From an uncultured Verrucomicrobiae bacterium (GTDB taxonomy: Bacteria; Verrucomicrobiota; Verrucomicrobiia; Limisphaerales; J093), in assembly GCA_937946835.1 (NCBI GenBank), contig CALFAV010000032.1:1-54129 (forward strand): a DNA stretch of 54,129 nucleotides. The letters are read 5' to 3'. The notes below the pieces were generated by a model. That model made no database searches. It saw only the letters and a list, made by a program, of their open reading frames with translations, and was not told the DNA's origin. Numbering within the stretch: the first letter of the stretch is position 1; the number at the start of each line of letters is the position of its first letter. The position numbers and the translations under genes are program-made. Of this stretch, positions 24,409-33,652 are shown piece after piece.

Positions 24409-25593
24409 TCAACGACACGAGTCACACACCGGCCCGCTCTGGGCCGGGCCTTTGCCGGCGGGGGCCTCGGCCGCGTGTTGGGCGTCCCATTCCCGGACCT
24501 TGGCGATGACGTAGTCCACCTCGGCCTCGGTCAACTCGGGGTACATGGGCAGGCTGATGCAGCAGGCGGCGTTGGCCTCGGCGTTGGTGAGCGGGCCGAC
24601 GAGGCGCGCGCCCTTGCCCCAGGGGAAGCCGGCCTGTTGGTGGATGGCGATGCTGTAATGCGTCTTGGCGTCAATGCCCTCGCGGTTCAGGAATTCGAGC
24701 AGCGGGTCGCGCCACTCGGGTTTTTTGGTCTCGATGACGTAGAGGTGGAACACGTGCCGGTAGCCGGGCAGCTCAACCGGCAGGTCAATGGTCCGGCAGT
24801 CCTTCAGCCCGGCGGAGTAACGGGCGGCCCATTGCCGGCGCTGATCGTTCCAGGCGTCAATGTGCTTGAGCTTGGCGCTCAGGACCCCGGCGTGCAGGTC
24901 GTCCAGGCGGCTGTTGAAGCCAAAACTGTGGACGTTGCGCTGGGTGGAGCCGTGGTTGCGGAGCTTGCGCACGCGCGCGTCAATGTCCGGATTGTTGGTC
25001 ACCACCGCCCCGCCGTCGCCGAAGGTGCCGAGGTTTTTCTGGATGATGAAGCTGGTGGTGGCGGCATCGCTCAGCTCGGCGATCTTGAAACCCCGGCCGT
25101 GGGCGCCGATGGCCTGAGCGTTGTCCTCGATGAGCTTGAGCCCGTGTTTGTCGGCGATTTTCCGGATCGCCAACATGTCGGCGCACTGGCCGTAAAGGTG
25201 CACGGGGATGATGGCCTTGGTGCGCGGGGTGATGGCCGCCTCGATCTTGTCGGGGCAGATGCACTTGGTCTTGGGGCAGCAATCCACAAACACGGCGGTG
25301 GCGCCGGCGATCCAAATGGCTTCGGCGGTGGCGAAAAAGGTGTTGGGGTGCGTGATGACCTCGTCCCCGGGGCCGATGCCCAGGGCCATCAGGGCCAGCC
25401 AGATGGCGTCGGTACCGTTGCCCACGCCGATGGCGTACTTGGTGCCCGAGTAAGCGGCCAGCTCGGCCTCGAACTGCTTGAGCATGGGCCCCTGCACGTA
25501 ATTGCCGCTGAGCAGGACCTTTTGCAGGTTGGCGTCAATTTCGGCCTGAATGTTCCGGTACTGGCGGACGTGTCCGTAGAATTCGACTTTCAT
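24409..25593 (-). CDS. DegT/DnrJ/EryC1/StrS family sugar aminotransferase
   Basis: 394 residues, the usual size. PLP-dependent fold type I enzyme that puts an amino group on a nucleotide-linked keto-sugar. Visible family features: SGNYVQGP and VGNGTDAIWLALMALG near the N-terminus, DEVITHPNTFFATAEAI, PVHLYGQCADM, LIEDNAQAIGA, the PLP lysine in SFIIQKNLGTFGDGG near residue 186, and GFNSRLDDLHAGVL. The last 20 residues are Ala/Gly/Pro rich and end in two cysteines, an unusual tail. With the nearby Gfo/Idh/MocA gene it could serve synthesis of an amino sugar for surface polysaccharide, but no glycosyltransferases lie near. Confidence 0.92.
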   Translation of the reverse strand: MKVEFYGHVRQYRNIQAEIDANLQKVLLSGNYVQGPMLKQFEAELAAYSGTKYAIGVGNGTDAIWLALMALGIGPGDEVITHPNTFFATAEAIWIAGATAVFVDCCPKTKCICPDKIEAAITPRTKAIIPVHLYGQCADMLAIRKIADKHGLKLIEDNAQAIGAHGRGFKIAELSDAATTSFIIQKNLGTFGDGGAVVTNNPDIDARVRKLRNHGSTQRNVHSFGFNSRLDDLHAGVLSAKLKHIDAWNDQRRQWAARYSAGLKDCRTIDLPVELPGYRHVFHLYVIETKKPEWRDPLLEFLNREGIDAKTHYSIAIHQQAGFPWGKGARLVGPLTNAEANAACCISLPMYPELTEAEVDYVIAKVREWDAQHAAEAPAGKGPAQSGPVCDSCR

Positions 25594-26046
25594 GGTGAGG
25601 CGATCGGTTACGTTCAGAAAAACTGCGGGCGAGTACCGGGGGCTGACAAGTTTTTTCCCCGCGGGCGCCCGGCCGCCAACCGCTCCTGACGACCATCCAT
25701 ACCGGGAAGGCGCTTGCCCCGGGAGACGGACCTGCAGACGGTGGCGGCGCGCCCCGCGCGGTGTTTCTGGACCGGGACGGCACGCTCAACGTCGAGCGCC
25801 TCGACCTCAGTGACCCGGAGACCACGCCGTCAAGTTCCGCGTAAAAACTTCGCAGGACAACCGAGCGCACCGCCAAGGCCTCCCCCGCGCGTCTCGCTGA
25901 CCGGGCCGTGGATACCCCGGCACCCCGGCCCCAACTATCGCCGAATTGTAACGCGAGCGCAGCCGGCTCGTCATCGTGAGCCAGCTCAATGGCGGGCGCA
26001 GGTGGGTTCCACCAAACATCCAGACCAGAAGAAAACTGTTGTTCCC
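25594..26046. other. Gene-poor stretch between divergent genes
   Basis: 453 bases. Apart from a 65-base copy of the gmhB 5' end (25754-25818) nothing recognisable is encoded. It must hold the start signals for the DegT-type gene and the phosphoesterase fusion, but no convincing promoter boxes were found. Confidence 0.5.
25754..25818 (+). pseudogene. 65-base duplicate of the gmhB 5' end
   Basis: Aligned without gaps to 34252-34316 with 61 of 65 identical bases. In the matching frame it reads VFLDRDGTLNVER, the HAD phosphatase nucleophile motif, followed by LDLSDPE. It is cut off at both ends; no HAD protein follows. A stray duplication or the scar of a recombination event 8.5 kb away. Confidence 0.8.
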
Positions 26047-29000
26047 ATGAAAGCACTCGGATTGACGTTTACGCTCGCGGTGGTGGCGGCAACCACCCCG
26101 ACGCTGCTCGGCCAGTTCGCGGGTTTTGAAAACCACGGCTTGGTGGGTGTGGGTCGCGTGCCGGCCGATCTGACCGACGCCCGGGGTCCGGGCCTCGACG
26201 CCCTGGGAGGCTTCGGCTCGTCGGCCGTTTTCGACCCGGCCACTTGGGCGAAACACGGCGAAACCTATTCGGGGGTGTTGTACGGGCTGCCGGACCGCGG
26301 CTTTGGGGATGGCGGCCAGAACTACCTTCCGCGCATCCAGGTGTTCAACCTTGCCATCACGCCCTATTACGGTCCCGGGCCCGCGCCGCAAAACCAGATC
26401 ACCCTGACCAACACGCAGACGATCCTCCTGACCTATCAGGGCACCAACTTCTTCACCGGCTTCGATGCCAACGACACCAACGTGGTCACCCATCCGCAAT
26501 CCGCCCCCACAAGCCCCGGCGGTGGTCGGGCGAGCCTGGATGGCGAAGGGCTGGTGCGTCTGTCCGACGGGCGGTTTTACATCAGCGATGAATACGGGCC
26601 GTTCATCTATCGGTTTTCGGCCGGCGGCGATTTGGAGGGCATCTTCGAGATCCCGCCGTCCGTGCTGCCCAAGAAAGGCGCTGCCTACCCGCGTCCCAAC
26701 CACTTCACGGCTGCCAGCGCGCCGGACTCCGGCCGCCGCAACAACCGGGGACTGGAGGGCCTGAGCCTCACCCCGGATGGCAAGCGGCTGCTGGCCATGT
26801 TGCAAAGCCCGACCATTCAGGACGGCGGCGCCGGCACGGGCGGACGCAACACGCGGGTGCTGGTGTTCGACGCGGAGGAAACCTCGCCGACGTACGGCAA
26901 GCCGCTCGCGCAATATGTCTATGAACTGACCCTTCGCGGCAACACCAACAACACCGCCCACACGCCCGTCAGCGAAATCTTCGCCCTCAACCGCACGGAG
27001 TTCCTGGTGTTGGAGCGCGACCAGATCGGCCAGGGCATCGCCAACACCAACCTCGCGCCCACCTACAAACGCGTGGTGCTCGCCAGCCTCGCGGGCGCGA
27101 CCAACATCCTCAATTCCCCCTACGACCTGGAGCGCGGCGCGCCCGGGCAGAAATCCCTGCCGGCCTCGGGCCTGCCCGCCGACATCCGCCCGGTCACCCG
27201 GCAGGACTTTGTGGACCTGCTCGACGCCGCCCAACTGGCCAGGTTCGGGTTGAACGCCTCGGCGCCCCACGACACGAACACCATCTCGGAGAAGATCGAA
27301 AGTCTGTCGCTGATTCCTCTGAACGACGCGACCGCCCCGAACGATTACCTGCTGCTCATCATGAGCGACAACGACTTCAAGGCACCGGTGGTTTACCACA
27401 ACGGCGTGCCGGTCGGGACGAATGATCTGGCCCTGGACACCCAGCTCCTGGCCTTTCACGTGACACTGCCCACCTACGGAGCCCCCGCGCCACCCAACCA
27501 GTTGCCCGCGGTTCACCTGCGCGCGCCAACCACCAATACCGTGCTGGCCGGCCCCCTCAGCTTCAACCTCACCGCGAACGCCTACGATCAGGACGGGCGC
27601 ATCGTGAAGGTCGAGTTCTGGGACGGTGCGACCTTGCTGGGCGAGGACACAACCTACCCGTTTGAGCTGCCGGTGGCCCTGAATGCCCCGGCGGCTTTCT
27701 CCGCCCGGGCCGTGGCTTACGACAATGACGGCGCGACTGCCGAGTCCGAAGTGTACTCGGTGACGGTGGTGACGGAAAACCTCGCCCCGCAGGTGGCGAT
27801 CACCAGCCCGGCAAACGGCGCGGCATTCACGGCTCCGGCCAACTTCACGCTGGCCGCCGCGGCCAATGACGCGGACGGCTGGATCGAGCGCGTGGTGTTT
27901 TATCGCAATGGCGTGCCCGTCGCGACAAACACGGTGGCACCCTATCAGGTCAATTTGGTCAACCAGCCGCTGGGCACGCTCACTTACACGGCGGTGGCCA
28001 CCGACAATCTGGGCGGAAGCACAACCTCCGCGCCGGTGATGGTGACGGTGGCCAAAAACACCTCCTCCGCCCCGCTCACCTTGCAAATCCTGCACGCCAG
28101 CGATCTCGAGGCCGGCCTGAATGCCCACGTGGATGTTCCGGCGTTTTCCTCGGTGCTGGCCGCACTCGCGACCGAGTACCCGACCAACACGCTGATCCTG
28201 TCTTCCGGCGACAACTACATCCCCGGCCCGTTCTTCAATGCGGGCGCCGATCCGGCCGCCGGCTTCAACGGCGTGGGCGGCCGGGCGGACATCGCGCTAA
28301 TGAACGCGATGGGCTTTCAGGCTTCGGCGTTCGGCAACCATGAATTCGACGCCGGCACGCCCCAGGTGCGCAGCATCCTCCAGCGCGACGCCGCCGCGGG
28401 CTATCCGGGCACCCTGTTCCCCTACCTCAGCGCGAACCTGAACTTCGCCCCGGACAGCAGTCTGGCCAGTCTCGTCGCCCCCGAAGGCCTGGCCGCCACC
28501 ACCTTGTCCAACCGCATCGCCAAATCCTGCGTCCTCAGCGTGGGCGGGCAACTCATCGGCATCGTCGGCGCCACGACCAAGGACCTGCGCGCCATCTCCT
28601 CGCCGGGCAACGTGGGCGTGGACCCGAACATCACGGCCACGGTGCAGGCGGCGGTGGACGCGCTGCTGCCGCTGGGCGTCAACAAGGTCATCGTGCTGGC
28701 GCACCTGCAACAGTTCGCCAACGAGTTCGCGCTGGCGCAGGCACTGCGGGACGTGGACGTGGTCATCGCCGGCGGTTCCCACGCCATTTTCGCCAAACCC
28801 ACCGACCGCTTGCGCGCGGGCGATGTCGCCGCCGCGGAGTACCCGGTCTGGTTCACCTCCGCGGCCGGTGAGCCGGTGGCGGTGGTCAACACCGGCGCCA
28901 ATTACCGCTACGTGGGACGCTTGATCGTCCGGTTCGATGAGGCCGGTCGAATCGAAAGCTACGACCCCGCCAGCGGCGCCTACGCCACGGATGCCCAGGG

Positions 29001-31371
29001 CGTCGCCGACACGGGCAACCTGCCGCCCCATCCGGTCGTGAACACCATCGTCACGAACCTCCAGGCGATCATCAATGCCAAGGACGGCAACCTGTTTGGC
29101 CGCTCGACCGTGTACCTGAACGGCCTGCGGCAGACCGTGCGCACGGAGGAATCCAATCTCGGCAACCTGACGGCGGACGCCAACCTGTGGCGCGCCCGGC
29201 AGACCGACCCCACCGTTTCGCTCTCGCTCAAGAACGGCGGGGGCATCCGGGACTCGATCGGCGCGGTGCTTGGCTACGGCGGCGGCGCGGAGTATGTGCC
29301 GCCGCTGCCCAACCCGGCGGTCGGCAAGGAATTCGGCGATGTCTCCCAGCTCGACATCGAAAATTCCCTGCGCTTCAACAACGGCCTGGCCATCCTCACG
29401 CTCACCGCGCAGCAGTTGCGCGACACCATCGAGTGGAGCGTGGCGGCGGTGGCCCCGGGCGCCACGCCGGGCCAGTTCCCGCAGGTCAGCGGCCTGTGGT
29501 TCAGCTACGACCCCAGCCAGCCGCGCATGACCTACACGATGTCCGGCGGCGCCATCGTCGGCATCAACAATCCCGGCGCGCGGGTGCGCTCACTGGTGGC
29601 CACGCGGCCAGACGGCAGCCTTGATCTGGTGGTCGAAAACGGCCTGCTGATGGGCGACCCGAACCGCACCTTCCGTCTGGTGACCCTGGGCTTCCTCGCC
29701 AACGGCGGCGACAGCTACTTCCCACTCACCCAGGCTGCGAACCGGGTGGATCTGGCTCCCGCTTCCGGCAACACCATCAACACCGACGGCAGCGAACAGG
29801 CGGCCCTGGGCAGCTATCTCCGTCACATCAGGGTCTTCAGCCAGCCCGACACGCCGGTCAGCGAGGATCAGCGCATTCAGAACCTCGCCTACCGCGCTGA
29901 TACGGTCACTCACCCGCGCATCGTGCATCTGGAGCTGACGGCGGAAGGGGCGATCCTGCGCATCGCCGCCGTGGCCGGCTTCGCGTATCAGGTGCAAGCT
30001 TCGACCGACCTGATCAATTGGGAAAACCTTGGCTGGGTGACCGACGGCGGCGACGGGTTGTTCCGCTTCGTGGACACCGACCGGGCCTTGTACCCCGTCC
30101 GGTTCTACCGGGTGGTGCGGGTCGCGCTGCCCGGCGTGCGCCTCGCGGTGTTCAGCGATCCGCATTACATGGACCCCGGGCTGGTGGTCGCTGACGGCCC
30201 GGCCCTCCAGAGCTATCTGGCGCGGGATCGGAAAATGTTGAAGGAAAGCCCGGCCATCTTGGAAGCCGCCCTCACTGGCATCCTTGAGGCGCAACCGAAC
30301 ATCGTGCTGGTCTCGGGCGACCTGACCAAGGACGGCGAGCGGGCAAGCCACGAGGGATTCAGGAATGCCCTGCAACGCCTGCGCAACGCCGGTGCGAAAG
30401 TGTTTGTCTGCCCGGGCAACCACGACGTGGCCAATCCGCACGCGGTCGCCTTCAACGGCGAGAGCGTCATCCCCGTCCCGACCGTATCCCCGGCGGAATT
30501 CGCCGCCATCTACCGGGACTTCGGCTACGGCGAGGCCTTGGCGCGCGATCCCAACTCGCTTTCGTACGTGGCCGAGCCGGTCCCGGGGCTGTGGATTCTT
30601 GCGATGGATTCCGCCCGCTATGATCGCAACACCACGTCGCCCTACACCGGCGGCTACTTCGACACCCAGCGTTGGAACTGGATTACCAACCAACTCGCCC
30701 AAGCCCGCGCCCTGGGCAAGTTCGTCCTCGGCATGGTGCACCACGGCGTCTCCGAGCATTACCCCGGACAGAAGGCGCTGTTCTCGGAGTACGTGCTGGA
30801 CGAGTTCCAAACCGTGCGCGAGACGTTTGCCCGCTACGGCATGCGGGTGGTGTTCACCGGCCATTACCACGCCCAGGACATCGTTCGCTTCGATCACCCC
30901 CAGGGCACGCTGTTTGACATCGAGACCGGCTCGCTGGTCACGCATCCCTCGCCCTTCCGCGTGCTGGACCTCGGGACCGATGGCGCCCTGGCCATCACCA
31001 GTCATCGGGTGACCAGCATCAACTACGATCTCGGGGGGCAGGAGTTTCCGGCCTACGCCTACAACTTTCTGACCAACGGCCTGCTGCCCATCGCCACCTA
31101 CACCCTGATGCAGCCGCCGTACAACCTGCCCCAGGCCACGGCCCAGTTCCTGGCGCCGGCCATGACCGAGGCGTTTTCCTCGCACTACATGGGCGACGAG
31201 AGCAGCCGCCCGATTTCGCCGGGTACCCAGACCGTCATCGCGTTCCTGCAGGGGCAGAGCGATGCCCTGTCGCAACTGTTCGCCAACACCTTGCTGGGCC
31301 TGTTCAACGACCCGGCACCGGCGGACAACCGATTGCTGCTGAATTTGATGACCGGAGCGACGGTGCCCTGA
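26047..31371 (+). CDS. Giant secreted phosphoesterase: phytase-like, 5'-nucleotidase and calcineurin-like domains in one chain
   Basis: 1774 residues, signal peptide at 1-22 (ALGLTFTLAVVAATTPTLLG). Domain order: (1) phytase-like esterase propeller, about 25-475 (LVGVGRVPADLTDARGPGL, NRGLEGLSLTPDGKRLLAML); (2) two Ig-like repeats, about 484-575 and 579-670 (ISP/AYDQDGRIVKVEFWDG and ITSPANGAAFTAPANFTL); (3) metallophosphatase, 678-958, with HASDLEAG, SSGDNYIPGP and GNHEFD at 763-768; (4) 5'-nucleotidase C-terminal domain, about 1012-1235 (NGGGIRDS, RFNNGLAILTLT); (5) a short secreted module YQVQASTDLINWENLGW, about 1313-1357; (6) a second calcineurin-like phosphatase, 1364-1657, with SDPHYMD, GDLTKDGE, GNHD at 1457-1460, MVHHG and GHYH near 1605. 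In (3) a Glu stands where the first motif often has His. Probably an extracellular phosphate-scavenging enzyme. Confidence 0.82.
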   Translation: MKALGLTFTLAVVAATTPTLLGQFAGFENHGLVGVGRVPADLTDARGPGLDALGGFGSSAVFDPATWAKHGETYSGVLYGLPDRGFGDGGQNYLPRIQVFNLAITPYYGPGPAPQNQITLTNTQTILLTYQGTNFFTGFDANDTNVVTHPQSAPTSPGGGRASLDGEGLVRLSDGRFYISDEYGPFIYRFSAGGDLEGIFEIPPSVLPKKGAAYPRPNHFTAASAPDSGRRNNRGLEGLSLTPDGKRLLAMLQSPTIQDGGAGTGGRNTRVLVFDAEETSPTYGKPLAQYVYELTLRGNTNNTAHTPVSEIFALNRTEFLVLERDQIGQGIANTNLAPTYKRVVLASLAGATNILNSPYDLERGAPGQKSLPASGLPADIRPVTRQDFVDLLDAAQLARFGLNASAPHDTNTISEKIESLSLIPLNDATAPNDYLLLIMSDNDFKAPVVYHNGVPVGTNDLALDTQLLAFHVTLPTYGAPAPPNQLPAVHLRAPTTNTVLAGPLSFNLTANAYDQDGRIVKVEFWDGATLLGEDTTYPFELPVALNAPAAFSARAVAYDNDGATAESEVYSVTVVTENLAPQVAITSPANGAAFTAPANFTLAAAANDADGWIERVVFYRNGVPVATNTVAPYQVNLVNQPLGTLTYTAVATDNLGGSTTSAPVMVTVAKNTSSAPLTLQILHASDLEAGLNAHVDVPAFSSVLAALATEYPTNTLILSSGDNYIPGPFFNAGADPAAGFNGVGGRADIALMNAMGFQASAFGNHEFDAGTPQVRSILQRDAAAGYPGTLFPYLSANLNFAPDSSLASLVAPEGLAATTLSNRIAKSCVLSVGGQLIGIVGATTKDLRAISSPGNVGVDPNITATVQAAVDALLPLGVNKVIVLAHLQQFANEFALAQALRDVDVVIAGGSHAIFAKPTDRLRAGDVAAAEYPVWFTSAAGEPVAVVNTGANYRYVGRLIVRFDEAGRIESYDPASGAYATDAQGVADTGNLPPHPVVNTIVTNLQAIINAKDGNLFGRSTVYLNGLRQTVRTEESNLGNLTADANLWRARQTDPTVSLSLKNGGGIRDSIGAVLGYGGGAEYVPPLPNPAVGKEFGDVSQLDIENSLRFNNGLAILTLTAQQLRDTIEWSVAAVAPGATPGQFPQVSGLWFSYDPSQPRMTYTMSGGAIVGINNPGARVRSLVATRPDGSLDLVVENGLLMGDPNRTFRLVTLGFLANGGDSYFPLTQAANRVDLAPASGNTINTDGSEQAALGSYLRHIRVFSQPDTPVSEDQRIQNLAYRADTVTHPRIVHLELTAEGAILRIAAVAGFAYQVQASTDLINWENLGWVTDGGDGLFRFVDTDRALYPVRFYRVVRVALPGVRLAVFSDPHYMDPGLVVADGPALQSYLARDRKMLKESPAILEAALTGILEAQPNIVLVSGDLTKDGERASHEGFRNALQRLRNAGAKVFVCPGNHDVANPHAVAFNGESVIPVPTVSPAEFAAIYRDFGYGEALARDPNSLSYVAEPVPGLWILAMDSARYDRNTTSPYTGGYFDTQRWNWITNQLAQARALGKFVLGMVHHGVSEHYPGQKALFSEYVLDEFQTVRETFARYGMRVVFTGHYHAQDIVRFDHPQGTLFDIETGSLVTHPSPFRVLDLGTDGALAITSHRVTSINYDLGGQEFPAYAYNFLTNGLLPIATYTLMQPPYNLPQATAQFLAPAMTEAFSSHYMGDESSRPISPGTQTVIAFLQGQSDALSQLFANTLLGLFNDPAPADNRLLLNLMTGATVP

Positions 31372-31441
31372 CCGGCCGGTAGGGTGAGGATTCCGTCACC
31401 GCCGGGAGCGGCTAAACGCCAGGACAACCCCTAACGAGCCG

Positions 31442-31473
31442 GGGCACGCCAGCGATGCTGGCGTGCCCTTTTT
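31442..31473 (+). terminator. Rho-independent terminator after the phosphoesterase fusion gene
   Basis: Perfect 12-base arms GGGCACGCCAGC (31442-31453) and GCTGGCGTGCCC (31457-31468), loop GAT, followed by TTTTT. It isolates the upstream gene from the DUF1593 gene. The clearest intrinsic terminator in the window. Confidence 0.85.
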
Positions 31474-31555
31474 GTTCCCGGAGACGGCCTGGTGGTGGGC
31501 CGGCCTTGATCGCTGCACCGACGCAAATCCCGCTCGCCTGCCGGGCGTTGCGGTT

Positions 31556-31561
31556 TAAGCT
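31556..31561 (+). promoter_or_regulatory. Possible -10 box of the DUF1593 gene
   Basis: TAAGCT lies 7 bases before the ATG at 31569, as in other units, but no TTG-type -35 box is at the right distance. Confidence 0.3.
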
Positions 31562-31568
31562 TGAAGCC

Positions 31569-32993
31569 ATGAAACTCCTTTGCCGCGCCATCGTCGGCTT
31601 GGTCCCGCTGGGATTGTTGCTCTCCGCCTCCTTCGCCAAGGAACGCGTCTTCGTGCTCACCGACATCTCCAACGAGCCGGACGACGAGGAATCCATGGTC
31701 CGCTTTCTGGTCTATGCCAATGAGTACGACGTCGAGGGCTTGGTGGCCACGACCAGCACCTGGCTGCGCCAGACGACCCGCGTGGACCTGATTCATCGCC
31801 AGCTCGACGCGTACGCGCAAGTCCGGCCGAACCTGCTCAAACACGCGCCCGGCTTTCCGGAGGCCGATGCGCTGCGCGCCGTGGTGGCCGTGGGCCAGCC
31901 CGCCTACGGCCTGGCCGCGGTGGGCGAGGGCAGGTCCACGGCGGGCTCGCGCCTCCTGCTGGCCGCGGCGGACAAGCCCGATCCGCGCCCGCTCTGGGTC
32001 AGCGTCTGGGGCGGCGCCAACACGCTGGCCCAGGCGTTGCACGACGCCCGCCGCGAGCGGTCGCCCGCCGACCTGGAGAAACTCGTGGCCCAGCTCCGCG
32101 TGTACACCATCTCCGACCAGGACGACGCCGGCCCGTGGCTGCGACGCGAGTTTCCCGGCCTGTTCTACATCGTCAGCCCCAGCGGCACGGACTGGAAGGA
32201 ATACTGGCGCGCCACCTGGACCGGCATCAGCGGCGACCGGCATTACAAGAACGGCCCCGGCCACCAGTTCCATCTCGTGGACAATCCGTGGCTGGAGGAG
32301 AACATCATCCGCAACCACGGCCCGCTGGGCGCGCTTTACCCGCGGCTCGAGTACATCATGGAGGGCGACACGCCGTCGTTTCTGGGCCTCATTGACAACG
32401 GTCTCGGCTGGCACGTCAGCCCGGCCTACGGCGGCTGGGGCGGGCGCTACGCCCTCTACCAGGCCTACGGCGAGACCCGCCCCATCTGGACCAACAACCA
32501 GGACAGTCGCGACACCGTCACCGCCGACAACGGCCAGACGCAATGCACCGACATGGCCACGATCTGGCGCTGGCGCGAACATTTTCAACACGACTTCGCC
32601 GCGCGCATGGACTGGTGCGTGGCCGACGACTTCAAGCAGGCCAACCACAACCCGATCGCCGTCCTGAACGGCGACCCCACCAAACGGGTGCTGGAAATCG
32701 CGGCTCGGCCGGGAGAAACCGTGGCCCTCTCGGCCGCGGGCAGTCGCGACCCGGACGGCGACGCGATCGAGCTGCGCTGGTGGATTTACCCCGAGGCCAG
32801 CACCCTGCGCGACGCCAGGGGCCGGGCCTTCCCGGACAATGTCACTCTCAGTCATGAGCGCGGTTTCAAGACGAGCCTGGTCGCGCCGCCGGTGAAACGG
32901 CCCGAGACCATCCACGTCATCCTCGAAGTCCGCGACACCGGCACGCCGGCGCTCTGGGCGTACCGGCGGGCGGTGATCACGGTGCGCCCGTGA
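31569..32993 (+). CDS. Secreted DUF1593 protein (nucleoside-hydrolase-like domain plus C-terminal sandwich)
   Basis: 474 residues with a signal peptide (AIVGLVPLGLLLSASFA). The first 330 residues follow the DUF1593/Sde182-like pattern: RVFVLTDISNEPDDEESMVRF resembles the calcium-binding aspartate loop of nucleoside hydrolases, followed by GLVATTSTWLR, RPLWVSVWGGANTLAQAL, TISDQDDAGPWLR and EYIMEGDTPSFLGLI. Residues 370-474 form a beta-sandwich (VALSAAGSRDPDGDAIELRWW). Members occur in carbohydrate degraders, one described as cellulose-binding; no activity is firmly known. It stands alone between a terminator and a decayed region. Confidence 0.8.
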   Translation: MKLLCRAIVGLVPLGLLLSASFAKERVFVLTDISNEPDDEESMVRFLVYANEYDVEGLVATTSTWLRQTTRVDLIHRQLDAYAQVRPNLLKHAPGFPEADALRAVVAVGQPAYGLAAVGEGRSTAGSRLLLAAADKPDPRPLWVSVWGGANTLAQALHDARRERSPADLEKLVAQLRVYTISDQDDAGPWLRREFPGLFYIVSPSGTDWKEYWRATWTGISGDRHYKNGPGHQFHLVDNPWLEENIIRNHGPLGALYPRLEYIMEGDTPSFLGLIDNGLGWHVSPAYGGWGGRYALYQAYGETRPIWTNNQDSRDTVTADNGQTQCTDMATIWRWREHFQHDFAARMDWCVADDFKQANHNPIAVLNGDPTKRVLEIAARPGETVALSAAGSRDPDGDAIELRWWIYPEASTLRDARGRAFPDNVTLSHERGFKTSLVAPPVKRPETIHVILEVRDTGTPALWAYRRAVITVRP

Positions 32994-33056
32994 ACGGGCG
33001 GGGAGTTTCGTCGGCCGGTGGCAGGTTTCGTTCGCGTTCGCCAACCGGGTCAGCCC

Positions 33057-33426
33057 ATGAACCCAAGCGCCCCGTTGCCGCCCGGCGGGCCACTGGTCGT
33101 GCAGGTCGCTTTTGCCGGCGCGCGCCAACTGCTCGACCGGGCCGCGCACCCCGGCGTGGACCCCGCCCAATTTGAGGCGGCCCTCCAGCCGCTCCTCACC
33201 GAACGCCTCCGCCGCCTGCCCGCCGAACTCGGCCTGCACCCCGAGCGCCACCCCGTCTGCGGCCTGTCCTCCCTGGCCATCGGCGGGGGACATGCTGTTC
33301 TCCCGGGCGTGCGAAGCCTTGCAGTGACCGCAACGCGTCTTCCTGCCCCGGTACGGTGAGGACTTCCTGACCGCCATCGGGACCGACGGCACCCCGGACT
33401 TCAGCGCAGACGCGAAACAAGCTTGA
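33057..33426 (+). pseudogene. Decayed SLOG-like domain gene
   Basis: From the ATG at 33057 the frame reads LVVQVAFAGARQLLD, RLRRLPAELGL and CGLSSLAIGG. At a run of G near 33280-33288 the family-like sequence moves to another frame: GGDMLFSRACEALQ, then a TGA at 33325-33327, then PQRVFLPRYGEDFLTAIG in the same frame to a TGA at 33424. The combined pattern (GAD-like loop, acidic/aromatic helix, then a strand ending in LP) resembles SLOG nucleotide-sensing domains found in bacterial conflict systems; that family call is an inference. One frameshift and one stop mean it is not functional as one chain. Confidence 0.5.
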
Positions 33427-33441
33427 ACCGATTGCCCACCA

Positions 33442-33624
33442 ATGAATCCCCGCCCTTACGCCAGCGCCTTCTCCTTTCCCGGTGAACACCGAGACTACGT
33501 CGAGCGGGTCGCCCGGGCCCTGCTGGCCGAACCGCAACGGGCCGAACTGGCCGGCGCGGACCGGCTGCAGGTGCTTGTCACCACCCGGCTCGCCCCGGCA
33601 GACCTCCGCGGCGCGCGCGGATAG
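33442..33624 (+). pseudogene. Truncated TIR-domain N-terminus
   Basis: 60 codons from ATG 33442 to TAG. PYASAFSFPGEHRDYVERVA is the typical first strand and helix of bacterial TIR domains (consensus like ALSFPGEHRDYVE). The sequence then leaves the family pattern and stops, so the NAD-cleaving site with its catalytic Glu is absent. It starts 15 bases after the SLOG-like relic ends, suggesting both came from one locus. Confidence 0.6.
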
Positions 33625-33652
33625 GGCCTCGTGTTCGTGCCCGTGGATCGCC

